DNA of 64,000 bases from Streptomyces sp. NRRL S-646 (GCF_000720765.1 NZ_JODC01000014.1:159604-223603), one strand, 5' to 3'; positions 52,674-61,213 are shown, numbered from the stretch's first letter. The notes: generated by a model not told the origin, from the letters alone. Numbers and translations are program-made.

Positions 52674-54113
52674 GTGAGCACCGAGCTGCGTCGTCTGCGC
52701 AACTACATCAACGGTGAGTTCCGGGACGCCGCCGACGGACGGACCACCGAGGTGGTCAACCCCGCGACGGGCGAGGCGTACGCAACCGCGCCGCTGTCCG
52801 GCCAGGCGGATGTGGACGCCGCGATGGCGGCCGCCGCCGCGGCCTTCCCTGCCTGGCGCGACACCACCCCCGCCGAGCGGCAGAAGGCCCTGCTGAAGAT
52901 CGCGGACGCGTTCGAGGAGCGGGCCGAGGAGCTCATTGCGGCCGAGGTGGAGAACACCGGCAAGCCGATCGGGCTCACGCGGTCCGAGGAGATCCCGCCC
53001 ATGGTCGACCAGATCCGCTTCTTCGCGGGCGCGGCCCGGATGCTGGAGGGCCGGTCGGCAGGTGAGTACATGGACGGGATGACGTCCATCATCCGCCGCG
53101 AGCCGGTCGGCGTCTGCGCGCAGGTCGCGCCGTGGAACTACCCGATGATGATGGCCGTGTGGAAGTTCGCCCCGGCGATCGCGGCGGGCAACACGGTCGT
53201 GCTGAAGCCGTCGGACACCACCCCGGCGTCCACCGTCCTGATCGCCGACATCATCGGGTCGATCCTGCCCAAGGGCGTCTTCAACGTCATCACCGGCGAC
53301 CGTGACACCGGCCGCCTGATGGTCGAGCACCCGACCCCGGCGATGGCCTCCATCACCGGTTCGGTGCGGGCCGGCATGTCGGTCGCCGAGTCGGCGTCCA
53401 AGGACCTCAAGCGGGTCCATCTGGAGCTGGGCGGCAAGGCGCCGGTCGTCGTCTTCGAGGACACCGACATCGCGAAGGCCGTGGAGGACATCTCGGTCGC
53501 GGGCTTCTTCAACGCCGGCCAGGACTGTACGGCGGCGACCCGCGTCCTCGTCCAGGAGGGCATCCACGACGAGTTCGTGGCCGCGCTGGCCAAGGCGGCC
53601 GCCGAGACGAAGACCGGGCAGCCGGACGACGAGGACGTGCTGTTCGGCCCGCTCAACAACCCCAACCAGCTCAAGCAGGTCACCGGCTTCATCGAGCGGC
53701 TGCCCGCGCACGCCAAGGTCGAGGCCGGCGGTCACCAGGTCGGCGAGAAGGGGTACTTCTACGCGCCGACCGTGGTGTCCGGGCTGAAGCAGGACGACGA
53801 GATCATCCAGAAGGAGGTCTTCGGTCCCGTCATCACCGTCCAGTCCTTCACGGACGAGGACCAGGCCGTGGAGTGGGCCAACGGCGTCGAGTACGCGCTC
53901 GCCTCGTCGGTGTGGACCAAGGACCACGGCCGTGCGATGCGGATGTCGAAGAAGCTGGACTTCGGCTGCGTGTGGATCAACACGCACATCCCGCTGGTCG
54001 CGGAGATGCCGCACGGCGGGTTCAAGAAGTCCGGGTACGGCAAGGACCTGTCGGGCTACGGGTTCGAGGACTACACGCGGATCAAGCACGTGATGACGTC
54101 GCTGGACGCCTAG
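52674..54113 (+). CDS. Gamma-aminobutyraldehyde dehydrogenase
   Basis: This enzyme oxidises 4-aminobutyraldehyde, from putrescine, to GABA with NAD. The 479-residue aldehyde dehydrogenase has the catalytic Cys285 in AGQDCTAATR and the base Glu251 in HLELGGKAP. VAPWNYPMMMAVWKFAPAIAAGNTVVLKPS contains the conserved Asn of the active site. The sequence YINGEFRDAADGRTTEVVNPATGEAYATAPLS and GGFKKSGYGKDLSGYGFEDYTRIKHV fits the YdcW/Prr (aminobutyraldehyde) group. GTG 52674 has AGGAGG 7 nt upstream. Confidence 0.9.
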   Translation: MSTELRRLRNYINGEFRDAADGRTTEVVNPATGEAYATAPLSGQADVDAAMAAAAAAFPAWRDTTPAERQKALLKIADAFEERAEELIAAEVENTGKPIGLTRSEEIPPMVDQIRFFAGAARMLEGRSAGEYMDGMTSIIRREPVGVCAQVAPWNYPMMMAVWKFAPAIAAGNTVVLKPSDTTPASTVLIADIIGSILPKGVFNVITGDRDTGRLMVEHPTPAMASITGSVRAGMSVAESASKDLKRVHLELGGKAPVVVFEDTDIAKAVEDISVAGFFNAGQDCTAATRVLVQEGIHDEFVAALAKAAAETKTGQPDDEDVLFGPLNNPNQLKQVTGFIERLPAHAKVEAGGHQVGEKGYFYAPTVVSGLKQDDEIIQKEVFGPVITVQSFTDEDQAVEWANGVEYALASSVWTKDHGRAMRMSKKLDFGCVWINTHIPLVAEMPHGGFKKSGYGKDLSGYGFEDYTRIKHVMTSLDA

Positions 54114-54129
54114 TCCCTACGACGTGACA

Positions 54130-54167
54130 CGCGGCCCCGGGCGGATCAAGTACCGCCCGGGGCCGCG
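54130..54167 (+). terminator. Terminator after the aldehyde dehydrogenase gene
   Basis: A perfect 15-bp stem (CGCGGCCCCGGGCGG, 54130-54144, with 54153-54167) with an ATCAAGTA loop is followed by CTGTTCCCCC. Confidence 0.8.
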
Positions 54168-54300
54168 CTGTTCCCCCTCCGCGACGGCCAGGTGTGGGCG
54201 ACGGGCGGCCCGGGCCGATCGACAGGGTGTCCGGCCGGTGGGGACGTACTCGACGCTGCGTCGATTGTCGGCGTACAGGCAGGGACGGCATGCTGCGCCC

Positions 54301-55491
54301 ATGCCCCTCACGCCGAAGACCTCCCCCCTGACCCGCCGGTCCCTGCTGCGCGCGCTGGGTGGTGGTGCGGTGCTCGGCGGCCTGGCCGGCTGCGGGGTGC
54401 CCGCCGCCTATGTGCGGCCCGGCGAGCGTGCAGTCGCCGATCTGTCCGCCAGAGACAAGCGGCTGACCTGGGCGAACTGGCCGCTGTACATCGACACCGA
54501 CGACGACAACCCGAACCGGCGGCCCACGCTTGAGGCCTTCGAGAAGCGCACGGGGATCTCCGTCAAGTACACCGAGGAGATCAACGACAACGACGAGTTC
54601 TTCGGCAAGATCAGCCCCGCCCTGATGAACCATCAGCAGACCGGCCGCGACCTGATCGTCATGAGCGACTGGATGTGCGCGCGGTTCGTGCGGCTCGGAT
54701 GGGTCCAGGAGATGGACCGGGCCAGGCAGCCCCACGTGGCCAAGTACCTTGACCCGCAGCTGCGTTCGCCTGCCTTCGACCCGGGCCGCAAGTACACGGT
54801 GCCGTGGCAGTCGGGCATCACCGGCATCGCGTACGACCGCCGCCGGCTCGGCCGCGAGATCCGCCATGTCTCGGACCTGTGGGCGAGCGACCTCAAGGGG
54901 CGGGTGACCCTGCTCTCCGGCCTGGACGAGGCGTCCGCGCTGCTGATGCAGGGCAACGGCGTCGACATCACGAGGTGGACGGCTGCCGACTTCCACAAGG
55001 TCTGCGACCAGGTCGAGGGGTACGTCGCCCGTGGCCAGATCCGCCGCTTCACCGGCAACGACTACACCAAGGACCTGGTCAGCGGTGACGTCCTGGCCTG
55101 CCAGGCGTACTCCGGCGACGTCATCCAGCTCCAGGCCGACAACCCGCACATCCGCTTCGTCGTCCCCGAGGAGGGCGCGGAGCTGTGGGCCGACTCCCTG
55201 ATGATCCCGGACCGCGCCGTGCACAAGAGGAACGCCGAGCGGCTCGTCGACTACTACTACGCACCCGAGGTCGCCGCCGAACTCGCCGCCTGGGTGAACT
55301 ACGTCTGCCCCGTCCCCGCCGCCCAGGACGTCCTCGCCGCCGCCAAGGACGAGGACACCGCGGCCCTCGCGGAGAACCCGCTGATCTTCCCGGACGCCGA
55401 GATGCGGAAACGGCTCGTGATCGCCCGGGACATCACGTCGACGGAGCGGGTGGAGTTCGCGAAGAGGTGGAACAAGATCGTGGGGTTGTGA
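54301..55491 (+). CDS. Polyamine ABC transporter substrate-binding lipoprotein (PotD/SpuD-like), orphan here
   Basis: The 396-residue protein has a twin-arginine lipoprotein signal (LTRRSLLRALGGGAVLGGLAGC, lipid Cys31). A PotD-type binding domain follows: LTWANWPLYIDTD near residue 57, FEKRTGISVKYTEEINDNDEFFGKI, DLIVMSDWMCARFV and PWQSGITGIAYD. Such proteins bind spermidine or putrescine. The permease and ATPase genes that usually follow are not here. ATG 54301 is chosen as the start of the signal peptide. It lies after the terminator, so it has its own promoter within 54168-54300, where the motif is unclear. Confidence 0.85.
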   Translation: MPLTPKTSPLTRRSLLRALGGGAVLGGLAGCGVPAAYVRPGERAVADLSARDKRLTWANWPLYIDTDDDNPNRRPTLEAFEKRTGISVKYTEEINDNDEFFGKISPALMNHQQTGRDLIVMSDWMCARFVRLGWVQEMDRARQPHVAKYLDPQLRSPAFDPGRKYTVPWQSGITGIAYDRRRLGREIRHVSDLWASDLKGRVTLLSGLDEASALLMQGNGVDITRWTAADFHKVCDQVEGYVARGQIRRFTGNDYTKDLVSGDVLACQAYSGDVIQLQADNPHIRFVVPEEGAELWADSLMIPDRAVHKRNAERLVDYYYAPEVAAELAAWVNYVCPVPAAQDVLAAAKDEDTAALAENPLIFPDAEMRKRLVIARDITSTERVEFAKRWNKIVGL

Positions 55492-55524
55492 CCCTGGGGG
55501 CGGGTTCCTTGTGACGAGGATTTT

Positions 55525-55554
55525 TAGTTGGCACAAAAGAGGGATAGTTGGCAC
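55525..55554 (+). repeat. Direct repeat TAGTTGGCAC with 20-bp period
   Basis: TAGTTGGCAC occurs at 55525-55534 and 55545-55554, exactly two helical turns apart, in an A+T-rich patch (TTTTTAGTTGGCAC, CAAAAGAGGGA) between two converging genes. It marks the border between the conserved block and the accessory DNA that follows. Confidence 0.6.
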
Positions 55555-55559
55555 CAAGA

Positions 55560-56078
55560 TCACGATCGTTCTCCGAGGTGGCGGCGCATCACCTCGATGC
55601 AGATGGCTCGTGCGGCGTTTGACCGGTCCCGCGGATACGGCACCCCGAGGTTCATGCCGCTGTCGGTGGTGATCGGCGGCTGGTCCCAGGCGAGGTTCAT
55701 CTGCGCGCCGGCCTCCGCTCGGGCCGTGGCCACGAGCGTCGCGTAGGGGCCCGCGACGGCGGATGCCTCGATCTGGAGCCACGCCTGATGGAAGGCCATC
55801 TGGGCCAGTAGGCCGCTGACTTCGTCGGTGAGCTGTTGTCGTACGGTGGAGGAGGATTTGGGGCGTCGCCGTATGCGGTACGGCATCTCCAGGTACTCCT
55901 CGACCGCCGTCAGGGCTTCGGCGAAGGTCTTGGCACGGCGTTCCCTGCGTACGGCCCGCTGGTTGAGGGTGTACGTGAGGTAGGCGCCGAAGAGGGCGAT
56001 GCAGGGGACGATCAGTGCGGCGGTCTGGGCCCAGGTCCAGCCGCCGTCCGTCGCCTGTGCCGCCGCGATGACCGCCAC
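55560..56078 (-). CDS. Hypothetical protein with one N-terminal membrane helix
   Basis: The 172-residue protein has one membrane helix (about 13-33, TAALIVPCIALFGAYLTYTLN). A basic segment (QRAVRRERRAKTFAEALTAVEEYLEMPYRIRRRP) and a mostly helical C-terminal part follow, including QMAFHQAWLQIEASAV. I do not recognise a functional domain. From memory such proteins occur in streptomycete accessory islands. GTG 56078 is preferred because GGAGAG lies upstream; a GTG at 56123 is possible. Confidence 0.6.
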   Translation of the reverse strand: MAVIAAAQATDGGWTWAQTAALIVPCIALFGAYLTYTLNQRAVRRERRAKTFAEALTAVEEYLEMPYRIRRRPKSSSTVRQQLTDEVSGLLAQMAFHQAWLQIEASAVAGPYATLVATARAEAGAQMNLAWDQPPITTDSGMNLGVPYPRDRSNAARAICIEVMRRHLGERS

Positions 56079-56305
56079 GCACCACTCTCCAGCATGCCGT
56101 GAGGCGCATCCTCTACGAGCCACTGGCCGCCCTGCTCACCGCCGGTGAGCCGCCAGTAGTGTTCGAGGAACAAGTGTGTGCGGACAATCTCGATGAGGTC
56201 CAGCAGCCCTTTCGAACTTGTCCAGCGTCGCTCTTCCGGGTCGAGCGGGTACCAGAGGCAGAGCAGCTCCCTGACGACGCGTTCTCCAACCGGTTGATCA
56301 AGCAC
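56012..56305 (-). pseudogene. Fragment of an unrecognised protein gene
   Basis: On the minus strand this frame reads RVVRELLCLWYPLDPEERRWTSSKGLLDLIEIVRTHLFLEHYWRLTGGEQGGQWLVEDAPHG. This has natural amino-acid composition and helical pattern, so it is real coding sequence. The plausible N-terminus stops where the carotenoid oxygenase remnant begins on the other strand (about 56285), and the C-terminus runs 67 bp into the next gene. GTG 56305 could start it. It may be a small intact gene or a truncated one; I favour a fragment at a recombination junction. Confidence 0.4.
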
Positions 56306-56567
56306 GATCTCCACCGCGGGACCCAGGAGATCCGCACGTTCGGCAGGGCCGCGACGCTCGCCGAGCCGGTCTTCGTGCCCGCGGCGGCCGGTGGCGCCGA
56401 GGACGACGGCTATCTGTTGGTGTTCGTCCATGACCCCGAGCGGCTCCGCCACCGACCTGGTGATCCTGGCGGCCCAGGACGTCACCGCGGCCCCCGTGGC
56501 CACCGTCCATCTGCCGGCCCGGGTCCCCCTCGGCTTCCACGGCAGCTGGATCCCCGACGCGGGCTGA
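56286..56567 (+). pseudogene. Carotenoid oxygenase, 3' fragment with frameshift
   Basis: Only the C-terminal 95 or so residues remain. Frame one reads NRLIKHDLHRGTQEIRTFG then LAEPVFVPAAAGGAEDDGYLLVFVHD. After a C-run at 56434-56437 the protein continues in another frame: PSGSATDLVILAAQDVTAAP, then VATVHLPARVPLGFHGSWIPDAG, stop 56565-56567. This is the conserved end of carotenoid cleavage dioxygenases (FVP...GYLL...LVILDA...RVPLGFHG). One extra C explains the shift. No 5' part or start is present. The identification is from recalled family sequence. Confidence 0.65.
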
Positions 56568-56617
56568 CAAGGAGCCCTGGAAGGCGCCCGCTTCGGAGGG
56601 CCCGAGGCGGGCCACGA

Positions 56618-58318
56618 TCACTCGTCCTGCGGGTAGGTCGTGAAGTAGTGCTCCTTGGTCTGCGCGAGCCGGGTGCGCGCGACGGCGAAGTCCAGGACGG
56701 CGGGGCGGCCGGCCGCGTTCTCCGCGAGGGCGCGCTTCAGGGCGTCAGGTACGGCGGCCGGGTCGTCGACGCGTTCGCCGTACGCGCCGCAGGCCTCGGC
56801 CAGGCGGGCGAAGTCGGGCTGGAAGGGGAACTCGGTGTCCTGGATGCGGTTGCCGTAGGTGTGTTCCTGGAGGTCCCGGATGGAGCCGAGGGCGTCGTCG
56901 TTGAGCACGCACCAGGTGACTGCGAGTCCGTACTGGGCGGCCATCGGCACGATGTTCATGACCATTTGGAAGGAACCGTCGCCGACGAAGCACAGGGCGG
57001 GCCGCCGCGGGTGGACCAGGCGGGCGGCGGGCAGGGCGGCGGCTGCGAACCCCATGCCGTAGAAGCTGGACGGGGTGATGACGGAGCGCGGTCGGTAGAC
57101 GCGGAAGAAGGGGAACGCGCCGCCGATGTGCTGGGCGAGGGCGCCGACGTCGACGCCGAGGACGGTGTCGCGGGGGAAGACGGAGCGGGCGGTGCGGATG
57201 ACGCGGGCGGGATGGATCGGGGCCCTGTCGTCGAGTGCCATGCGGTCGACGGCGGCGTCGAGGGCGGTGATGTCCTGGAGGAGGCGCTCCGTGCGGCCGG
57301 GGTCGGCGTGTGTGTCCTCGGGCAGGGCGGTGAGCAGTTGCTCCAGGACTCTCTTGATGTCGCCGTTGACGGGGACGTGGGCCGGGATGGCGCGGCCCAG
57401 TTCGGCCGGGTCGATGTCGACCTGGATGTAGGTCGCGTCGGGGGACGGGAGGGCGGTGGGCTGCCAGTTGGTCTCCATCTCCTCGAAGCGGGTGCCGAGG
57501 CCGAGGACCACGTCCGCTTCGCCGAGCAGCCGTTTGGCGACCGGGTTGCGGTGGGCGCCGAGGCCACCGGCCGCGAGGGGGTGGTCGTCGGGGAGGCTGC
57601 CGCGTCCGGCGAGGCTGGTCAGTACGGGGGCCGACAGCCGTTCGGCCAGGGCGCGCAGTTCGTCGAAGGCGCCGGAGGAGGCGACTCCGCCGCCCGCGAT
57701 GATGAGCGGGCTGCGGGCACCGGCGAGAGCGGCTGCCGCGGCGTCGGCGGCCGGTTGGTCGGCGGCGGGCCGGGCGGGCGGGCCGACCGGCAGGTACGGC
57801 TTGTCGGGGACGTCGAGGGTCAGCAGGTCACGCGGAATGTCGATCAGGACGGGGCCCGGCCTGCCGCCGCGGGCGCGGGCGAAGCCCTGCCGCAGGACGT
57901 CGGTGAGGAGGTCGGCCCGGTCGACCCGGACCGACCACTTGGTGACGGGGGCGAACACCTGGTCGGTGGCGACCTCCTGGCTGGCGCCCCGGTGCGCGGT
58001 CGCCGTGGCGCCGCGGCCGCCGAGCACGATCATGGGCAGGGCCCCGACGTATGCCTCCGCGACCGCGGTGAGGGTGTTGGTGACGCCCGGTCCGGCGGTG
58101 ACCAGGACCACGGCGGGCCGGCCGGTGAGCTGGGCGTACGCCGCCGCCATGGCCGCCGCATGATGCTCATGGCGTACCAGGAAGCTGCTGATACCAGGCG
58201 TGCGGTGGATGGCGTCGTAGAGGGGCAGAACATGACCGCCAGGCATGCCGAAGACATGGCTGACGCCCTCGGCTCGCAGGGCATTGACGATGGCCTGACC
58301 AGCGTTGATCTCGCCCAT
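56618..58318 (-). CDS. Thiamine-diphosphate-dependent enzyme, acetolactate synthase-like
   Basis: The 566-residue ThDP enzyme has three domains: the PYR domain with HVFGMPGGHVLPLYDA and the catalytic-type Glu in RHEHHAAAMAAAYAQLTGRPAVVLVTAGPGVTN; a middle Rossmann domain (ARSPLIIAGGGVASSGA, ADVVLGLGTRFEE); and the PP domain with the cofactor motif GDGSFQM...VLNDDALGSIRDLQ. The usual NN of GDG-x-NN is ND here. It may be a decarboxylase or carboligase for a 2-oxo acid; the family alone does not decide. It follows an aromatic-type aldehyde dehydrogenase gene in the same operon, so a decarboxylase making an aldehyde (as in benzoylformate breakdown) is a reasonable inference. Confidence 0.82.
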   Translation of the reverse strand: MGEINAGQAIVNALRAEGVSHVFGMPGGHVLPLYDAIHRTPGISSFLVRHEHHAAAMAAAYAQLTGRPAVVLVTAGPGVTNTLTAVAEAYVGALPMIVLGGRGATATAHRGASQEVATDQVFAPVTKWSVRVDRADLLTDVLRQGFARARGGRPGPVLIDIPRDLLTLDVPDKPYLPVGPPARPAADQPAADAAAAALAGARSPLIIAGGGVASSGAFDELRALAERLSAPVLTSLAGRGSLPDDHPLAAGGLGAHRNPVAKRLLGEADVVLGLGTRFEEMETNWQPTALPSPDATYIQVDIDPAELGRAIPAHVPVNGDIKRVLEQLLTALPEDTHADPGRTERLLQDITALDAAVDRMALDDRAPIHPARVIRTARSVFPRDTVLGVDVGALAQHIGGAFPFFRVYRPRSVITPSSFYGMGFAAAALPAARLVHPRRPALCFVGDGSFQMVMNIVPMAAQYGLAVTWCVLNDDALGSIRDLQEHTYGNRIQDTEFPFQPDFARLAEACGAYGERVDDPAAVPDALKRALAENAAGRPAVLDFAVARTRLAQTKEHYFTTYPQDE

Positions 58319-58363
58319 GGCGGCGCGACTCCTGTTCTGGTGATGCTGGTTGAGGGTGTCCGG

Positions 58364-59821
58364 TCAGAACGGGTAGGGGGCGATCCGGGGGCGCGCGGTC
58401 AGCCACTGGGTCTCGGTGAAGGCCTCGATGTTGGCCTCGGGGCCGCCGAAGCGTGACCCGGTGCCGGAGGCGCCGACGCCGCCGAAGGGGGCGTTGGCCT
58501 CGTCGGAGACGGTCTGCTCGTTGATGTGGACGATGCCGCTGGGAACCGCGTCCGCGATGGCCATGGCGTCGCCGACGTCTCCGAGGATGCCGAGGGAGAG
58601 TCCGTACTCGCTCTCGGACGCGAGAGCGATGGCCTCCTCCGTCGTGGCGAAGGGCACGACGGGCGCCACGGGGCCGAACACCTCGTCCGTCCAGGCGGGC
58701 ATCGTCGGGGTCACGGCCGCCAGCACGGTCGGGGCGTAGAAGAGGTCCTGGTAGGTGCCGCCGGCGGCGAGCCGGGCGCCGGCGGCCACGGTCCGCCGCA
58801 CGAGGTCGTCGACGCGCCCGAGCTGCCGGTCGTCGATGAGCGGGCCGAGCGCGACCTGACCGGACGCCGGGTCGCCGACGGGCAGGTGGGTGGCCTTGGC
58901 GGACAGGGCTTCCACGTAGGCGTCGTGCAGGCTTTCGTGGACCAGGTGGCGGCCGGTGGACATGCATATCTGGCCCTGGTGCATGAAGGAGCCGAAGGCG
59001 CCGGCGGAGGAGGCCAGCGCCAGGTCCGCGCCGGGCAGCACGATGAGGGCGTTGTTCCCGCCGAGTTCCAGGTGCGTGCGCTTGAGATGGCGGGCACCCA
59101 GCTCTCCGACCCGGCGGCCCGCCGCCGTGGAGCCGGTGAAGGAGACGACGCGGACCTCGGGAGCGGTCACCACGGCCTCGCCCACGTCGGCGCCGCCGGG
59201 CAGTAGTTGGAGGAGTCCCTCCGGCAGACCGGCTTCCTGGAAGATCCGTACGAGGGCGACTCCGCCGCACACCGCCGTGCGCGGGTCGGGCTTGAGGAGT
59301 ACCGCGTTGCCCAGCGCGAGGGCCGGGGCGACGGAGCGGATGGACAGGATGACCGGGAAGTTGAAGGGTGCGATGACGCTGACCACGCCCGCCGGGCGGC
59401 GCCGGGCGAAGCTCCAGCGTGCCTCGTCGGACGGCAGCACGGTGCCGTGCGGATGGCTGGGCAGCGCGGCGGCCTCGTAGCACTCCTGGGCGGCGATGTG
59501 GGTCTCCAGCGCCGCCTTGGCGCGGATGGCGCCGCTCTCGCGGACGATCCAGTCCTGGATCTCCTCGGCGTGCGCCTCCCACAGCGCGCCGGCCCTGCGC
59601 AGGACGGCGGCCCGCTCCCCGGGCGGCCGGGCCGCCCACTGTGCCTGCGCGGCCGCCGCTCGGGTGGCGGCCTTGCGCGCGTCCTCCGCGTCGGCCAGCC
59701 CGATGGCGCCGAGCCGGTCCCCGGTGGCGGGCTCGATGACCGGGGCGGTCCCGCCGGAACCGCCGGACCAGCCGTCGGCAAAGATCTTCGCAGTCCATGT
59801 GTCCGCGTCGAGAAGGCTCAC
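58364..59821 (-). CDS. Aldehyde dehydrogenase, benzaldehyde/vanillin type
   Basis: The 485-residue enzyme has VSVIAPFNFPVILSIRSVAPALALGNAVLLKP, the base Glu in HLELGGNNALIVL and the catalytic Cys in HQGQICMSTGR (form GQICM). INEQTVSDEANAPFGGVGASGTGSRFGG follows. The GQICM and ELGGNNA forms match the vanillin/benzaldehyde dehydrogenase group. GTG 59821 has AGGGAG about 8 nt upstream on the minus strand. It is first in a two-gene operon with the ThDP enzyme (45 bp apart) and divergent from the VOC gene. Confidence 0.86.
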   Translation of the reverse strand: MSLLDADTWTAKIFADGWSGGSGGTAPVIEPATGDRLGAIGLADAEDARKAATRAAAAQAQWAARPPGERAAVLRRAGALWEAHAEEIQDWIVRESGAIRAKAALETHIAAQECYEAAALPSHPHGTVLPSDEARWSFARRRPAGVVSVIAPFNFPVILSIRSVAPALALGNAVLLKPDPRTAVCGGVALVRIFQEAGLPEGLLQLLPGGADVGEAVVTAPEVRVVSFTGSTAAGRRVGELGARHLKRTHLELGGNNALIVLPGADLALASSAGAFGSFMHQGQICMSTGRHLVHESLHDAYVEALSAKATHLPVGDPASGQVALGPLIDDRQLGRVDDLVRRTVAAGARLAAGGTYQDLFYAPTVLAAVTPTMPAWTDEVFGPVAPVVPFATTEEAIALASESEYGLSLGILGDVGDAMAIADAVPSGIVHINEQTVSDEANAPFGGVGASGTGSRFGGPEANIEAFTETQWLTARPRIAPYPF

Positions 59822-59981
59822 GATGCACTCCCTGAAGTGATTAGACTTCACAGTATTGTCGTGTGTTTCAATTTCGCAAGACCTGTGCACAGATGGTCCT
59901 TCCACCTGCAGAAGTCTTGTTGCCGACATCGCCAGACTGCTTAGATGTCTTAGATTGTTGACTACTCCTCAGGAGGCAGCG
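59822..59981. promoter_or_regulatory. Divergent control region with AGACTTC/GAAGTCT repeats
   Basis: TGAAGT (59833-59838) and ACTTCA (59845-59850) form a dyad. AGACTTC (59843-59849) has an exact inverse GAAGTCT at 59911-59917. CTGTGCACAG (59883-59892) is a 10-bp palindrome, and TTAGAT is repeated (59941, 59950). These are plausible operators for both operons. AGGAGG at 59970-59976 is the ribosome site of the VOC gene. Confidence 0.45.
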
Positions 59982-60452
59982 ATGTGCTCGATGCACCCCA
60001 CGGCGGCAGCGGCGCCCCAGGCCTCGGCCGCAACCACGGCCATCGACCATGTCGGACTGTCGGTCCGTGATCTCGACGCGGCCGTCGTCTTCTACACCAA
60101 GGCCCTCGCACTCACCGAGGAGTTCCGCTTCGACGTCGAGGACCAGCGCATGCGTGTTGTGGTGCTGCGCGGCGCCGACGGCTACGCGGTGGAGCTCATG
60201 TCCCGCCCCGATTCGGTCCCCTCGCCCCCCGCGTCCGACCCGAACTCGGCCGTACTGCGCCAGGGTTACGGGCATTTCTGCCTTCGGGTGACCGACTTGG
60301 ACGGCCTCTACGACCGAGTGCTCGCCGCGGGCGCCTCGGTGATCGTGCCACCGGGCCCGGCCCCCCACCCCGATGTCCGCTTCGGCTATCTCGCCGATCC
60401 TGAAGGCAACCTGATCGAGCTGATCCAGATTCGCGAGGGAGCAACGCTGTGA
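59982..60452 (+). CDS. VOC-family (glyoxalase/dioxygenase-like) protein
   Basis: The 156-residue protein has the sequence IDHVGLSVRDLDAAVVFYTKALALTEEFRFDVEDQRMRVVVLRG and the second module GHFCLRVTDLDGLYDRVLAAGASVIVPPG. The end FGYLADPEGNLIELIQ has the metal-binding His and Glu of glyoxalase I-like enzymes. Substrate is not readable. ATG 59982 has AGGAGG 6 nt upstream. It overlaps the SDR gene by 4 bp, so they are translated together. The cluster context suggests aromatic or keto-acid catabolism. Confidence 0.88.
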   Translation: MCSMHPTAAAAPQASAATTAIDHVGLSVRDLDAAVVFYTKALALTEEFRFDVEDQRMRVVVLRGADGYAVELMSRPDSVPSPPASDPNSAVLRQGYGHFCLRVTDLDGLYDRVLAAGASVIVPPGPAPHPDVRFGYLADPEGNLIELIQIREGATL

Positions 60453-61213
60453 CCGGCACACCGTTCATGGAGGGGAAGTCCGGACTGGTGACGGGCGGCG
60501 CCGGCGGTATCGGCCGGGCCAGCGCGCTCGCCTTCGCACGGGCGGGTGCCGCGGTGCTCGTCAGCGACCTGGAGAGCTGCCGGGACGGCGGGGAGCAGAC
60601 GGTCGAGCTGATCGGGAAGGAGGGCGGCCGTGCCCGCTTCGTTCCCTGCGACGTCACCCGCGAAGCGGACCAGGAACGGCTGGTCGCGGAAACCGTACGA
60701 GCTTACGGGCGGCTGGACTTCGCGCTGAACAACGCCGGCGTCGAGCACCAGGCGAGCCTCGTCGACATGGAGGCCGCCGACTTCGACCGGGTCATCGCCG
60801 TCAACCTCAAGGGCGTCTGGCTGGGGCTGAAGCACCAGATCCGGCAGATGCTCGCCCAAGGCGGCACCGGCGCGATCGTCAACACATCCTCGCTGGCCGG
60901 GCTGGTGTCGCCGCCGCTGCTCGGAGCGTACGTGGCGAGCAAGCACGGTGTGCTCGGCCTCACCAAGACGGCCGCCGTGGAGTACGCGGAGTCCGGAATC
61001 CGGGTGAACGCCGTGTGCCCTGCCTCCATTCGCACACCCCTGATGGACGTGCTGACGGACGATCAGCTCGCCCAGTGGGTCAGCCGCATGGCCATCAAGC
61101 GGCTCGGCGAGCCGGAGGAGGTCGCGGCGGCGGTGGTGTGGCTCTGCTCGGACCAGGCGAGCTTCGTGACGGGGGTCGGTCTGCCGGTCGACGCGGGGGC
61201 GTCGGCGATGTGA
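60449..61213 (+). CDS. Short-chain dehydrogenase/reductase (SDR)
   Basis: The 254-residue classical SDR has the cofactor motif TGGAGGIGRASALAFARAGA, NNAG in FALNNAGVEH, the catalytic Ser in VNTSSLAG and the YxxxK pair in AYVASKHG. VNAVCPASIRTPL and FVTGVGLPVDAGASAM end the fold. LVSDLE has an acidic residue after the second strand, favouring NAD. The GTG start overlaps the VOC stop. A terminator follows 27 bp after the stop. Confidence 0.9.
   Translation: MTGTPFMEGKSGLVTGGAGGIGRASALAFARAGAAVLVSDLESCRDGGEQTVELIGKEGGRARFVPCDVTREADQERLVAETVRAYGRLDFALNNAGVEHQASLVDMEAADFDRVIAVNLKGVWLGLKHQIRQMLAQGGTGAIVNTSSLAGLVSPPLLGAYVASKHGVLGLTKTAAVEYAESGIRVNAVCPASIRTPLMDVLTDDQLAQWVSRMAIKRLGEPEEVAAAVVWLCSDQASFVTGVGLPVDAGASAM

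Noticed and set aside
57456..58163. Plus-strand frame opposite the ThDP enzyme gene
   Set aside because: Serine/arginine-rich shadow; the minus-strand protein has full ThDP-enzyme motifs.
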